64,000 bases of DNA from assembly GCA_019421015.1 (NCBI GenBank), contig JAHZGC010000006.1:113968-177967 (forward strand), given 5' to 3'. Origin of the DNA: Coriobacteriaceae bacterium. Lineage in GTDB: Bacteria; Actinomycetota; Coriobacteriia; Coriobacteriales; UMGS124. The first letter of the stretch is position 1. Every line of letters starts with the position of its first letter. The translations under genes and the position numbers were made by a program. The notes under the pieces were generated by a model. That model worked only from the letters and a program-made list of their open reading frames with translations. It ran no database searches and was not told the origin of the DNA. Below are positions 35,823 through 44,661 of this stretch, one piece after another.

Positions 35823-37403
35823 TTAGCTCCAGATGCGGTCGAGCAGTCCTTGCCGATCGGCGACGTTCATCTTTGCGTAGATGTGCGACACATGCGCATT
35901 GACCGTGCCGCGCGCCAGGCCCAGGTCGTCTTGGATAAACGCGTGGGAACGCCCTTGGGCGAGCAGCATGAAGACCTCAGTTTCGCGCGGCGAGAGCTTG
36001 CTGTCCTCGGCCAGGCGAAGGCAGTGCTCGCGCACCGAACGTGTGTGCTCGGTGCCCTCGTTGTTTGGCAGTTCGCTGCGCTCGTGGTCCTCGTCTTCGG
36101 TTTTCCAGCGGTGGCCCTCGCGCGCAGACAGGTTTCCAATGATGGCAAGGGTGCTTACCACTACCAGGTAGAGGGCAAACACGACTGCCAGGGTTAGCCC
36201 GAACGGATTGTTGGCAAGCACCACCACCCACACGATGGACGCGGCGGCGTACATGGCTTCGGCCACGCCGATTGTGCGATATGATGGCATGCTGAGCACG
36301 TCGAGGGCCGTAGCTATGAGTGTCCAGAACAGCAGATGCGCAAAGAGTTGGCTGACCTGGACGATAATCGACAGCGCTGCTAGCCACGCCCCCTGGGCGT
36401 AGGGCTGCATAGCCACGGCAAAAAGCCCCGCAAGCGTGAGAAAAAGAGCCGGTTGAAACCGCAGGGCTAGGCCAAGATGGCGGGGGAGCAAAATGGCATA
36501 GCGAGCGAACAGCACGATGATGCAGCTGGGTATCACGACGCTCAGGAGCATCGAAGACGATGCGGCGATGCTCGCGCTGGTGTTGCCCCACAGGCCCAGA
36601 TAGCTGACGAACCGCATGACGGCAAGCACGGCCGCCACGATAAAAAGGAGCAGGTACGTAATCACGCGGTCGCCCTGTGCGGGCGGGGTGTGCAGGGCCG
36701 TGCGTTGGGGGACGCCAAACACGGTCCGATCCGCAAGGGAGCTGTCATCGCGAGACGGCGCCCCTTCTCCTGCTTCCAAGACGGCGGCTCGGCGCATCAG
36801 TGCGCATGAAATCTCAAAGAGCGCGGCCGCGAGGAATGGGGCCGCAACGGCGCAGACAATCTGTACAGTGCTGCTGGGGGAGGCGCCGATGATTTCAATC
36901 ATGAGAAGCTTTGCAATAATCCAGCCGGTCACGCATACGACGGTTGCCCCGGTGCCCCTTGTGCGGGCGACCATGAGGACGAATCGGGCCGAAAGCCAAA
37001 ACTGGATGGCTCCAACCGTGGCAAGGCCACACGCCACTATGGGGGAGCTTGGGCCAAGCAGCCCCTGGGTGGGGAGCGCAAAGGCAACGGTTCCCACGGC
37101 GCCCAGCACCGGTAGGATGACGCGCAGCTTGGTGTCGTGTTGGCGTAGCTGGCCAGGCATTGCTATATAGAACACGGAGCACAGGAGCGCGCCAATCAAA
37201 AAGAAGAGCCGAGGGTTTGCAAAGGGGTCGTCCAGAGTAGCTGGGGGGATGAACGCCTCGGTGTGCCCCATAACAAGGCACCACAGGGAGGTGAAGCCAA
37301 GACCAATTGAAGAGCAAGCTATGCTTGCGTAGACCCATGGCTTGAAGGACGCGGTGTTCGCCTGCTCTAAATTGTCGACATATTGTGCACTGGTAAGCTT
37401 CAT
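35823..37403 (-). CDS. LuxR-type regulator with polytopic membrane domain
   Basis: 526 residues. About twelve hydrophobic helices occupy residues 20-400; the C-terminal LuxR HTH reads LSPRETEVFMLLAQGRS, then RGTVNAHVSHIYAKMNV, ending RQGLLDRIWS. The gene is divergent from the cytochrome-SUOX gene at 37630, with direct repeats in the shared 226-bp gap. A C-terminal fragment of a close homologue (VNAHVSHIYIKMGV, ending RQGLLDLIWR) survives at 43195-43304, beside a remnant of the same SUOX-partner gene, so regulator and target were duplicated together. Confidence 0.87.
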   Translation of the reverse strand: MKLTSAQYVDNLEQANTASFKPWVYASIACSSIGLGFTSLWCLVMGHTEAFIPPATLDDPFANPRLFFLIGALLCSVFYIAMPGQLRQHDTKLRVILPVLGAVGTVAFALPTQGLLGPSSPIVACGLATVGAIQFWLSARFVLMVARTRGTGATVVCVTGWIIAKLLMIEIIGASPSSTVQIVCAVAAPFLAAALFEISCALMRRAAVLEAGEGAPSRDDSSLADRTVFGVPQRTALHTPPAQGDRVITYLLLFIVAAVLAVMRFVSYLGLWGNTSASIAASSSMLLSVVIPSCIIVLFARYAILLPRHLGLALRFQPALFLTLAGLFAVAMQPYAQGAWLAALSIIVQVSQLFAHLLFWTLIATALDVLSMPSYRTIGVAEAMYAAASIVWVVVLANNPFGLTLAVVFALYLVVVSTLAIIGNLSAREGHRWKTEDEDHERSELPNNEGTEHTRSVREHCLRLAEDSKLSPRETEVFMLLAQGRSHAFIQDDLGLARGTVNAHVSHIYAKMNVADRQGLLDRIWS

Positions 37404-37472
37404 TCTAAAACCGATCTTTCACTGGTCGTGCAGTCACCGCATGGCGCGGCGACCAGCTCCTTTCGAAATGCT

Positions 37473-37554
37473 CTAGGTCGTTCTCCCGATGGTCTGTATC
37501 GTACACGGTTTTTGGGCCAATACCGAGCAAACCCCTATAGGTCGTTTGCCCGAT
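37473..37554. promoter_or_regulatory. Direct repeats in the LuxR/cytochrome shared promoter region
   Basis: TAGGTCGTTCTCCCGAT (37474-37490) and TAGGTCGTTTGCCCGAT (37538-37554) are direct repeats with 15 of 17 bases identical, starting 64 bases apart (about six helical turns). They lie between the divergent regulator and its presumed target and are candidate regulator-binding sites. Confidence 0.45.
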
Positions 37555-37629
37555 ACCGTCGTGACCTGGGCGTTGATAAGGTTTGCCGCGTTTTTGCATT
37601 AGAGGCACACCTAGAGAAGGGAAGGCACG

Positions 37630-39213
37630 ATGTCTGTTACTCACCAAGAATCGGCATATGTCCAAAGGGGGAGGCGTTCGTTTGTTGCCCTTGCCGCCTG
37701 TTGTCTGACGGGGGCCATTGCCCTGGGGCTGTGTATGGGCCAGCCTGCCGCATGGGCCGGAGAGGGCGCTGGCGAGTCTGTGGGGCAATATGGTTCGCAG
37801 GTCGACCGGAGCCTATTTGACGACCCCGAGGCGCTGGCCTCTTATACCGCCCAGCGAGCCCAGAGGGATGCAGGCGTCTCGACGCGTTATGCGGCTGAGG
37901 TAATCACGCTTGAGGATGGCACCCAGGTCCAACCGATTCCCAATGATCGGAGGGGCTACAACGTGGGGGTCATTCGGGCTGGGGAGCGCGGCTGCACGGC
38001 GTGCCATACGCTGGAAGACGCCATCGAATGGTGCCCCATTTCGCACAACGGCTTGAGTAGCTACGGAGACGACCCGCTTTCGGTGAATACGTGCATTGCA
38101 TGTCACGATGGCCAGCAGGAGCCCCTGTTCAATCGCCCCGGCATCGAGATGCCCGACGTTATTCACAACTCCCATATGGGCAGCCCCGCTTTTGCGGCTT
38201 TGAACGGCTCGTGCGTCTCGTGCCATGAAATAGATGCCGAGACGAATACCATGCCGTTGTGGGACGAGGTCAAGTACGATCGTATGCAGGGTTTTACCGA
38301 GGTCGCCGACGTTGCTGGATCGTTCTCGTTTGATCAAGACACCCTCACCGACAACGACCGTACGTTCTATATGACCTCTGCGGCAACGGACCCCAACGGC
38401 GTCCCGCTGCACTCGAGCTCCGATGACTCGGTACTTGAGAACCTGGCTATCACCATTGACGGCCTGGTGGACAACCCCATCGACCTTAAACTCGTCGATA
38501 TTCCCGAAGACCAGCTGGTAACGCGTATTCTCAAACTGCACTGCTCGGCCAACGGCATTGGAGACGCACTGATTGCCAATGCCGAGTTCACTGGCGTGAC
38601 GATCGATGCGCTCTGCGAAATGGTTGGTGCCCAGGGTGATGCCCTGAAGTTTATCTGCGAGGAGAGCCAGTCGACCTTTAGCCTCGAGTGGCTGCGCGAC
38701 CATGAGGCGCTCATCGTGTTTCAAATGAACGGTGAAAACCTTCCCAGCGAGCTGGGCTATCCGTGCTCATTGTTCATTGTGGGCACGGGCGCCAATACCA
38801 GTCGTCACTATGTGACCGGTATCGAGTTTCTCGACTCCGCCGACGTTGCCAAGTTTAAGCACGAATCGCCGGGTACCGAGATCGTTGGACTCGAGGACGA
38901 GTGGTACAACAAGCCGGCGGCCGCTTTCCTCAATGTGAGGGATGGACAGATTTTTGAAGGTGCCGACGCCATAGTGTTCGAAGGATTCGCCGACGCTTTT
39001 GACGAACGGGTCGTCGAGGTCAAGTTCTCGCTTGATAGGGGCAAGACCTGGCAGGTCTGCGAAACCCCCGACACGACCATCGACCGTTGGGTGCATTGGA
39101 CCTATACGCTTGAGGGCCTAGAACCGGGCAGCTATGACCTGCGTGTTCAGGTGACCACCGACACCGGGCGTGTCATGGCGCAGGACCTCAACACCGTATT
39201 CCATGTCAAATAG
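37630..39213 (+). CDS. Triheme cytochrome c fused to a sulfite oxidase-type molybdopterin domain (second module)
   Basis: 527 residues, start at 37630 with GAAGGGAAGG upstream. A long N-terminal segment with the signal core ACCLTGAIALGLCMGQPAAW is cleaved probably near AWAGE. Heme sites: C122-H126, C155-H159 and C195-H199 (CTACH, CIACH, CVSCH). The SUOX-like domain follows from about 265, with the putative Mo-ligating cysteine in LHCSANG (C305), and a C-terminal dimerisation domain (VEVKFSLDRGKTWQVCE). It is the counterpart of the gene at 10802 but is diverged, with a different regulator class next door. The partner gene follows 53 bases on. Acceptor or donor unknown. Confidence 0.82.
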   Translation: MSVTHQESAYVQRGRRSFVALAACCLTGAIALGLCMGQPAAWAGEGAGESVGQYGSQVDRSLFDDPEALASYTAQRAQRDAGVSTRYAAEVITLEDGTQVQPIPNDRRGYNVGVIRAGERGCTACHTLEDAIEWCPISHNGLSSYGDDPLSVNTCIACHDGQQEPLFNRPGIEMPDVIHNSHMGSPAFAALNGSCVSCHEIDAETNTMPLWDEVKYDRMQGFTEVADVAGSFSFDQDTLTDNDRTFYMTSAATDPNGVPLHSSSDDSVLENLAITIDGLVDNPIDLKLVDIPEDQLVTRILKLHCSANGIGDALIANAEFTGVTIDALCEMVGAQGDALKFICEESQSTFSLEWLRDHEALIVFQMNGENLPSELGYPCSLFIVGTGANTSRHYVTGIEFLDSADVAKFKHESPGTEIVGLEDEWYNKPAAAFLNVRDGQIFEGADAIVFEGFADAFDERVVEVKFSLDRGKTWQVCETPDTTIDRWVHWTYTLEGLEPGSYDLRVQVTTDTGRVMAQDLNTVFHVK

Positions 39214-39266
39214 CTCGCCGGATGCTCTGGTCGGTGACGTGTTGTTGTCTAGCAAAGGAGTTTTCT

Positions 39267-40085
39267 ATGAATAAAGCGACTCGGGTCATTGCCGCCGGCA
39301 TGGGGTCCGCCTTGGCGATGGCGGGGGCCGTCCAAGCCGTTGCCGTAGCCGACGAAGCGCAGGGCAATGCGGTTCAACCGGTGGCAATCGAGGCATCCGT
39401 TGACGCCCGTGAGATTGCGGGCGACCGTGTGGTTGTTCCCGAGGTGGTGGGAACCTTTGGGTTCACCCAGACCGAGGTGTCGTCAAACGAGTGGATTGCG
39501 CGCCATATCGGTGAGGCGTCGCGCTATCTGTGTGGCTCTGCGGTCGTGCAGGTAGAGGATGGCGTGGACGCCGCCGATTGGGTTCTTGAGGTAACGGGCG
39601 ACGTTGCGCACCCTTATGCAACGACTATCGCGGACCTCGCCGCCACGAACGAGGTTCAGGCCAGCCTGTTGGGATGTGCCTGCGCTGCCAACCCGACAGA
39701 TGGTCTCGCCATAGCGAATGCCATGGTCGAGGGCATCTCGGTCAACGATATTCTGCGCATAGCCCGGCCTGCGGATGGGGCGAACACCGTTGTGTTTGTC
39801 TCGGCCGACGGGTACGAGGTGGCGCTGCCTTTGGCCTATCTTTCGGGCCGGGCGTGCCCCCTGGTGTTTAACATCAACGGCTCGGCGCTCGTCGAGTCGG
39901 TGGGAGGTACCAACCAGCTATGGTTGGGATCGACTCCGGCCAGCTATTTTGCCCGCGATGTGGTGTCTATCCGCATCGAGACGCGCGATGCCGTGCCTGC
40001 CGACCCCAGGAGCGATGAGGCCCGGTCTGCCTATGAGGCGCTGCCCAACATCGGCGTGAAGTTTGGCGGCGAAATCGGCGCTTAA
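39267..40085 (+). CDS. SUOX-like partner protein (intact copy)
   Basis: 272 residues, start at 39267 after AAAGGAG (39254-39260). A signal peptide ends near VAVADE. The body is a single sulfite oxidase-type Moco fold: VGTFGFTQTEVSSNEW, then LLGCACAAN with C137 and C139 (C139 in the Mo-ligand position), and VGGTNQLWLGSTPASYFARD near the end. It has no heme motif and no dimerisation domain. Because both cytochrome-SUOX genes in this window are followed by such a protein, the two probably form a complex, with this one either a second Moco subunit or a structural partner. A terminator follows directly. Confidence 0.75.
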   Translation: MNKATRVIAAGMGSALAMAGAVQAVAVADEAQGNAVQPVAIEASVDAREIAGDRVVVPEVVGTFGFTQTEVSSNEWIARHIGEASRYLCGSAVVQVEDGVDAADWVLEVTGDVAHPYATTIADLAATNEVQASLLGCACAANPTDGLAIANAMVEGISVNDILRIARPADGANTVVFVSADGYEVALPLAYLSGRACPLVFNINGSALVESVGGTNQLWLGSTPASYFARDVVSIRIETRDAVPADPRSDEARSAYEALPNIGVKFGGEIGA

Positions 40086-40104
40086 GGTATCGAAGCGCGT
40101 TCGA

Positions 40105-40140
40105 ACATGGGCCCCGGGAAACAGCTCCCGGGGCCCATGT
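40105..40140. terminator. Strong bidirectional hairpin
   Basis: A perfect 15-bp stem (40105-40119 with 40126-40140) with a 6-base loop lies between the converging SUOX-partner and TetR genes. Confidence 0.75.
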
Positions 40141-40152
40141 GCATGTCTCGGC

Positions 40153-40710
40153 CTACAGCCCCAATTCCCCTCGTCCCAGCAACCCGCTGGTTCCGCGCTC
40201 CACAAACGTTGCCAGCTTGTAGGCCAGCTCCTCCGGCGTGCGGCCGTCGGGCCCGTCGGTGATCCACAGCCACGTGGCGTCTACCATGGTGCGTGAGAGC
40301 AGGTTGGCAAAGAGCACGATGTCATCTTGGGGAATGTCCCTGTCGCCATAGGCCTTGGTCAGCCGTTCGATGTCGGCGCTGTAGGCGGCGCGCATCCAGG
40401 CGTCGCGGAATTCCTGCGACTTAAGGGCGTTGCGGTAGAAGGTGCGGTTCTCGTCAAGGTAGCGCAGGATCTCCGCCTCGCATTCGTAGATGGGGCGGTC
40501 GTAGTCGGTGAACGACACGTTGGCGAGCTCGTTCAAAAACACCTGCTCGGCCAGGGCGCGTTTGTCGACGAAGTGCTTGTAGAACGTTGCCCGCGACACG
40601 CCGCTCAGCTCGAGGATGTTCTCAACGCTGATGTCCTTGAGCTCCCGATGCTGCATGAGCTCCTTGATGGCGTCGGCCAACAGGTCCTTGGAGGTCTTTT
40701 TGAGACTCAT
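40153..40710 (-). CDS. TetR family transcriptional regulator
   Basis: 185 residues with an N-terminal TetR HTH in residues 8-55 (LLADAIKELMQHRELKDISV, then GVSRATFYKHFVDKRAL). The C-terminal ligand/dimer domain is all-helical, without further recognisable motifs. It is divergent from flavoprotein F7 at 40940 across 229 bp. That gap holds an interrupted inverted repeat around 40755-40793 (GTATA, GCGCC, then GGCGC, TATAC) and a 10-base palindrome ATATGCATAT, both possible binding sites. TetR proteins usually repress until a ligand binds, so F7 is probably induced by its substrate or a related compound. Confidence 0.86.
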   Translation of the reverse strand: MSLKKTSKDLLADAIKELMQHRELKDISVENILELSGVSRATFYKHFVDKRALAEQVFLNELANVSFTDYDRPIYECEAEILRYLDENRTFYRNALKSQEFRDAWMRAAYSADIERLTKAYGDRDIPQDDIVLFANLLSRTMVDATWLWITDGPDGRTPEELAYKLATFVERGTSGLLGRGELGL

Positions 40711-40939
40711 CGGCGTGCATCCCCTTTTGCATAGAGCCGGAGTTTCTCCGCTGCGTATACAATAGCGCCCTTTTTGTTTAGGCGCACCTATACAGATTAC
40801 CCGGCTTTGTTCATATGCATATAAATGGCCTCATTTTGCTAACTTCCCAGCTCACGGCCCCCGTACTTTAATGGACCCAGCTTCCAAAGGGGAGGCGGAA
40901 AACAATCCGAATAAGCAAACAAATAAGGGGTTGATCATC

Positions 40940-42829
40940 ATGGGACGTGAGGTTTCTCGCCGTTCGTTGCTGAAAGGTGCCGCGCTGGGAATGGCGGCCG
41001 CCGGCCTGAGCATGGGGGCCGCCGCTGCCTATGCCGAGACCGAGCAGGGCGAGGTCGTTGCCAACGTGTCCAAGCACAACGACCAGGTCTCCGAGTATCA
41101 GGACATCTTTGACGTGCTGGTCTTGGGCTGCGGCGCCGCCGGCATGAGCGCCGCGTGGCAGGCGGCCACCGACGGGTGCCGCGTGGGCCTGGTCGAGATC
41201 ATGCCCAACTACTACGAGGCCAACAGCTCCATCTGCGCCGGCATGCTCTGGGGCTGGAACAGCGCCATCCAGAAGGCCAACGGCGTGCCCGAGCAGGACT
41301 ACGACACCTGCATGGCCTACCTCGAGGCCTGCGGCGGCGGCCATGAGGACCGCGCGATGAGCGACGTGTTCATCCGCGAGGCCGATGGCATCCTCGAGTG
41401 GATGCTGGGCCTGGGCATGGAGTTGCCCGAGGACGGCCTGACCGCTTTTGGCGCCGAGTACCTGGTGGCCGACGTCGTCGACCCGGTGCCCCACAGCCAC
41501 GCCAACGTGCAGGGCACTGGCCGCGGCTTCACCGACCCGCTCTTTGCGGCCTGCCAGGACGCCGGCGTCGAGTTTATCTGGAACGCCCGCGCCACCAACC
41601 TCATCACCGACGCGTCGGGCCGCGTGGTGGGTGCCGTGACCGAGAAGGGCAACTTCCGCGGCAACAAGGGCGTCGTGGTGGCAACCGCCGGCTTCAGCCG
41701 CAACGAGCGCCTCATCAACAACTTCATGCCCGACCTGGCCGGCAGCTGCGCCGGTACCCACAGCCAGGGCGACGGCATCATCATGGGCGCCGCCGTGGGC
41801 GCGCAGCTCTCGAACATGTGGTGCCTCCAGGGCGGCAGCGTGGGCTCCTTCATGGACGGCGGCATCTGCTACGACCACCTGCTGGGCAGCCTCGGCAAGG
41901 GCTGCATCGAGGTGGGCATCGACGGTGTGCGCCACTGGGACGAGGGCAACTACTACGAGACCAAGTACGAGCTGCTCAAGACCATGCCCGAGAAATGCTG
42001 CTGGGTGATCTGGGACCAGAAGACCACCGACCGCGGCCCCTCGATCTGTTTTGCGCCGCCCTGCTCCGCCAATTTCGACGCCGAGGTCGAGAAGGGCTAC
42101 GTCTTCCGGGCCGACACCATCGAGGAGCTGGCCGAGCAGATTGAGCTCGACCCCACGGTCCTGGCCGACACGCTTGCCCGCTACAACCAGATGGCCGAGG
42201 CCGGCCTTGACGAGGACTTTGGCCGCACCTTCGAGCTCGAGCCGCTGGTCACGCCGCCCTACTACGCCTCCAAGGGCGTGGGCTGCACCTCCGACACCGC
42301 CGGCGGCCTCAAGATCAACACCGAGGCCGAGGTCCTGAACTGGGACGACGAGCCCGTCCCCGGCCTCTACGCCGCCGGCTCCACCACGGGCGGATGGCGC
42401 GGCGACACCTACCAGGGCTGCGGCACTTCCATCTCGATGGCCTGCATCTTTGGCCGCCGCGCCGGGCGCAATGCCGCCGCCGACGCCGGCAGCGCCTACG
42501 AGGGCAAGCTGGCCGCCGACGCCGGGGCGTACCTGAACGAGGAGCAGCTCGAGGTGGAGTTGGCCAGCAACCAGTACCTGGGCAGCGACATGGGCATGGG
42601 CGGCACCATCACGGTGCGCGTGACCGTCGACGGCGACAAGCTCGCCGACGTCGAGATCGTCCAGGCCGACGAGACCGTGGGCATCGGCTCCCGTGCCGTG
42701 GAGGAGCTTCCCGCCGCTATCCTCGAGGCCCAGACCTGGGACGTCGATGCCGTGGCCGGCGCCACGGTGAGCTCCACTGCCATCAAAAACGCTGTGAAGC
42801 AGTGCATGGAGCAGGCTGGGCTGGCGTAA
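40940..42829 (+). CDS. Tat-exported fumarate reductase-like flavoprotein with C-terminal FMN-binding domain (F7)
   Basis: 629 residues; start at 40940 after AAGGGG (40925-40930), giving the Tat signal VSRRSLLKG (R7-R8). The FAD motif is GCGAAG (63-68); the C-terminal FAD segment is PGLYAAGSTTGGWRGDTYQ. The last 75 residues are an FMN_bind module (MGGTITVRVTVDGDKLADVE, then AGATVSST), so the FAD-FMN order matches F4. It probably reduces an exported or extracellular organic acceptor. Divergent TetR at 40153 is the likely regulator. A hairpin follows at 42860. Confidence 0.87.
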   Translation: MGREVSRRSLLKGAALGMAAAGLSMGAAAAYAETEQGEVVANVSKHNDQVSEYQDIFDVLVLGCGAAGMSAAWQAATDGCRVGLVEIMPNYYEANSSICAGMLWGWNSAIQKANGVPEQDYDTCMAYLEACGGGHEDRAMSDVFIREADGILEWMLGLGMELPEDGLTAFGAEYLVADVVDPVPHSHANVQGTGRGFTDPLFAACQDAGVEFIWNARATNLITDASGRVVGAVTEKGNFRGNKGVVVATAGFSRNERLINNFMPDLAGSCAGTHSQGDGIIMGAAVGAQLSNMWCLQGGSVGSFMDGGICYDHLLGSLGKGCIEVGIDGVRHWDEGNYYETKYELLKTMPEKCCWVIWDQKTTDRGPSICFAPPCSANFDAEVEKGYVFRADTIEELAEQIELDPTVLADTLARYNQMAEAGLDEDFGRTFELEPLVTPPYYASKGVGCTSDTAGGLKINTEAEVLNWDDEPVPGLYAAGSTTGGWRGDTYQGCGTSISMACIFGRRAGRNAAADAGSAYEGKLAADAGAYLNEEQLEVELASNQYLGSDMGMGGTITVRVTVDGDKLADVEIVQADETVGIGSRAVEELPAAILEAQTWDVDAVAGATVSSTAIKNAVKQCMEQAGLA

Positions 42830-42859
42830 GGGCCGCTGCACTATCGAACTGCACGCGTG

Positions 42860-42899
42860 GCGGAGCCGTCCCCGGGGAGGACCTGTGGGGCGGCTCCGC
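42860..42899 (+). terminator. Hairpin after F7
   Basis: A 9-bp stem (GCGGAGCCG at 42860-42868 with CGGCTCCGC at 42891-42899) lies 31 bp past the stop. There is no T-run, so the call is tentative. Confidence 0.5.
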
Positions 42900-42983
42900 A
42901 CGCTAAACCAACGCCGCGTGCGCGCTGGGGGCGGGGAGGTCCGTCAAAACGCGCGTTGCATGTGCGCCGGCGGAAGATTGCGT

Positions 42984-43112
42984 GCCAAAACGCGCGCCGC
43001 ATGTGCGCCCTGGTTGTCAAAAGACCCGCCGCGTGTGCGCTCGGGGGGCAAAACCGCGCACACAGGATTGCCGTTTTGGCAATCGGAGCGTACACGCTGC
43101 GGTGGTTTTGGC
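42984..43112. repeat. 129-bp nested palindromic repeat, copy 3, with partial half copies before it
   Basis: Same 129-bp length as copies 1 and 2 but more diverged, with the inner stem imperfect. Two partial arms precede it at about 42905-42925 and 42942-42970. The whole stretch (42830-43194) is otherwise gene-free. Confidence 0.75.
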
Positions 43113-43194
43113 ATCCTCTTTCTGTCAGGGGGTTGCTCGCCCCGCTGACCGCGTTGGGCGCACTGGTGCCGCTGAATGGAGTTTGCGAACGGCC

Positions 43195-43304
43195 CTACCG
43201 CCAAATCAGGTCGAGCAGCCCCTGCCGGTCTGAGACGCCCATTTTTATGTAGATGTGCGATACGTGGGCGTTCACCGTGCCCCGCGCAAGGTCGAGCTCG
43301 TCCT
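43195..43304 (-). pseudogene. C-terminal HTH fragment of a membrane LuxR regulator
   Basis: The minus strand reads DELDLARGTVNAHVSHIYIK and ends RQGLLDLIWR followed by TAG (complement of 43195-43197). It is nearly the same as the last 35 residues of the regulator at 35823. Everything upstream of this is missing: at about 43303-43305 the sequence joins directly to the middle of a SUOX-partner gene on the other strand. It is too short to be functional and was not part of any longer frame. Confidence 0.85.
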
Positions 43305-43949
43305 GAGGTTGTTGGTGTGTTCGGCTTCACCCAAACCGAAGTCTCGTCCAACGAGTGGATTGCGCATCATATCGGCGATGCGTCGCGCTATCTGTGCGGC
43401 TCCTCCGTTGTGCAGACGGGGGAGGCTACCGACGCCGCGAGCTGGACGCTCAAAGTGGCGGGCGACGTCGCCAACCCCTGTGTGACGACCATCGGCGAGC
43501 TTGCCGCCACGGGGGAGGTGCAGTCCAGCCTCCTGGGCTGCGCATGCGCCGCCAACCCGACGGACGGTCTTGCGATAGCGAACGCCATGGTCGAGGGCAT
43601 CTCGGTCAACGACATTCTCCGCATAGCCGAGCCGGCACCTGAGGCCAACACCATCGTGTTCGTCTCTGCCGACGGGTACGAGGTGGCGCTCCCGCTTGCG
43701 TACCTTTGGGGCCGGGCGTGCCCGCTGGTGTTCAACGTCAACGGCTCGGCGCTGGTCGAGTCGGTGGGCGGCACCAACCAGCTGTGGTTGGGGTCGACCC
43801 CGGCAAGCTACTTTGCCCGCGATGTGGTGTCGATTCGTGTTGAGATGCGCGACATCGTGCCGGCGGACCCCCGAAGCGGCGAGGCCCGGGAGGCTTACGG
43901 GGCGTTGCCCAATATCGGCGTGAAGTTCGGGGGCGAGGTCGGCGCCTAA
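43305..43949 (+). pseudogene. SUOX-like partner protein, 5'-truncated copy
   Basis: From 43305 the plus strand reads GVFGFTQTEVSSNEWIAHHI through to ALPNIGVKFGGEVGA, closely matching residues 60-272 of the intact partner at 39267, including LLGCACAAN and VGGTNQLWLGST. The start codon, signal peptide and first 55-60 residues are missing; in their place lies the LuxR fragment on the opposite strand. An open frame continues upstream through unrelated DNA but has no plausible signal peptide, so export is not expected. A terminator follows at 43988. The good conservation suggests a recent deletion. Confidence 0.85.
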
Positions 43950-43987
43950 GACGCTAATCCGGTGGTCGTTTCGGGCTGTTGAAAAAC

Positions 43988-44037
43988 GGGGCATGGGCAT
44001 GCGCTGGGTGTCACGGCATGTGCCCATGCCCTCTTTT
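43988..44037 (+). terminator. Rho-independent terminator after the truncated SUOX-partner copy
   Basis: GGGCATGGGCATGC (43989-44002) pairs with GCATGTGCCCATGCCC (44016-44031), followed by TCTTTT. Confidence 0.75.
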
Positions 44038-44141
44038 GCACCTGCCACCTTAATGGGGTTCTCCACCGCTTAAGGGGTGATGCCGACGGTTCCTCATGGG
44101 GATGTCCATGTTCGCGGATGATTCGACGCCGATCCGGTGGA

Positions 44142-44202
44142 CTAGACAGGCTAGACGACATTTTGTCTAGTAACTCGATAAAAAATCGTCTAGTAACTAG
44201 AC
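44142..44202. promoter_or_regulatory. Cluster of five CTAGAC/GTCTAG half-sites
   Basis: CTAGAC occurs at 44142, 44151 and 44197, and GTCTAG at 44165 and 44188. The last two form the palindrome GTCTAGTAACTAGAC (44188-44202). The stretch is AT-rich. It lies between the truncated SUOX-partner copy and the decayed DUF3791/DUF3990 cassette, not in front of any intact gene. Confidence 0.45.
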
Positions 44203-44227
44203 GTAGGGGTCCCTAGAGGCTCGGAAC

Positions 44228-44471
44228 TTACCCTGCCGTGCCTGGGACGGTCCTCTTTACCAGTTCGGTTTTATACCGCTCGACCGCCGCCGAGGGGCCA
44301 TTCCACCAGTATTTGAGAGAGTCGTCATAGAGGTCGGATGCAGTTTGCGATGCGAGAAACGCCGGCAGAAGCAGCGTCGGGTCGCAGCCGGTCTCATCGG
44401 CGAGTTTGGGCCACGGCCATCACGACCGTGAGGTCCATGGCAGCCAGGGTCGCGTCGCTTACTCGAGGCAT
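44228..44471 (-). pseudogene. Small antitoxin-like protein, frameshifted
   Basis: The minus strand starts at ATG 44471 (MPRVSDATLAAMDLTVVMAV) and then, one base off, continues KLADETGCDPTLLLPAFLAS and DLYDDSLKYWWNGPSAAVER to the TAA at 44228-44230. One extra base in CCCAAA near 44410 accounts for the shift. Combined length would be about 80 residues. It resembles the small helical proteins that sit beside DUF3791/DUF3990 genes in gut Firmicutes and Actinobacteria; the antitoxin idea is inference. No ribosome site is evident. Confidence 0.5.
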
Positions 44472-44502
44472 GGGGATTCCTCGCCTTCGAACGCTAGGCC
44501 CT

Positions 44503-44661
44503 CTAGAGCCTTGCAAACGAGCGCGCTTGCTCAAGTGAGGTTGTTAGATAGAAGCCGCGCCCGAAGTCCTTAAAGCGGACGCACTTCTCCAATGACGGCC
44601 GCTCGACCGCGGTGTAGCTGCCATGATACAGAAGCGTGCCAGGCTGGGGCAGATCAACCAT
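44503..44661 (-). pseudogene. DUF3990 protein, truncated
   Basis: 52 residues starting MVDLPQPGTLLYHGSYTAVE, followed by VRFKDFGRGFYLTTSLEQAR, the N-terminal signature of DUF3990, a family with an ADP-ribosyltransferase-like fold often found in toxin-like pairs. A TAG (complement of 44503-44505) ends it after SFARL, where intact members continue for about 100 more residues; the following DNA does not resume the family. The ATG directly abuts the stop of the DUF3791 gene, so the two were coupled. Non-functional as it stands. Confidence 0.7.
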
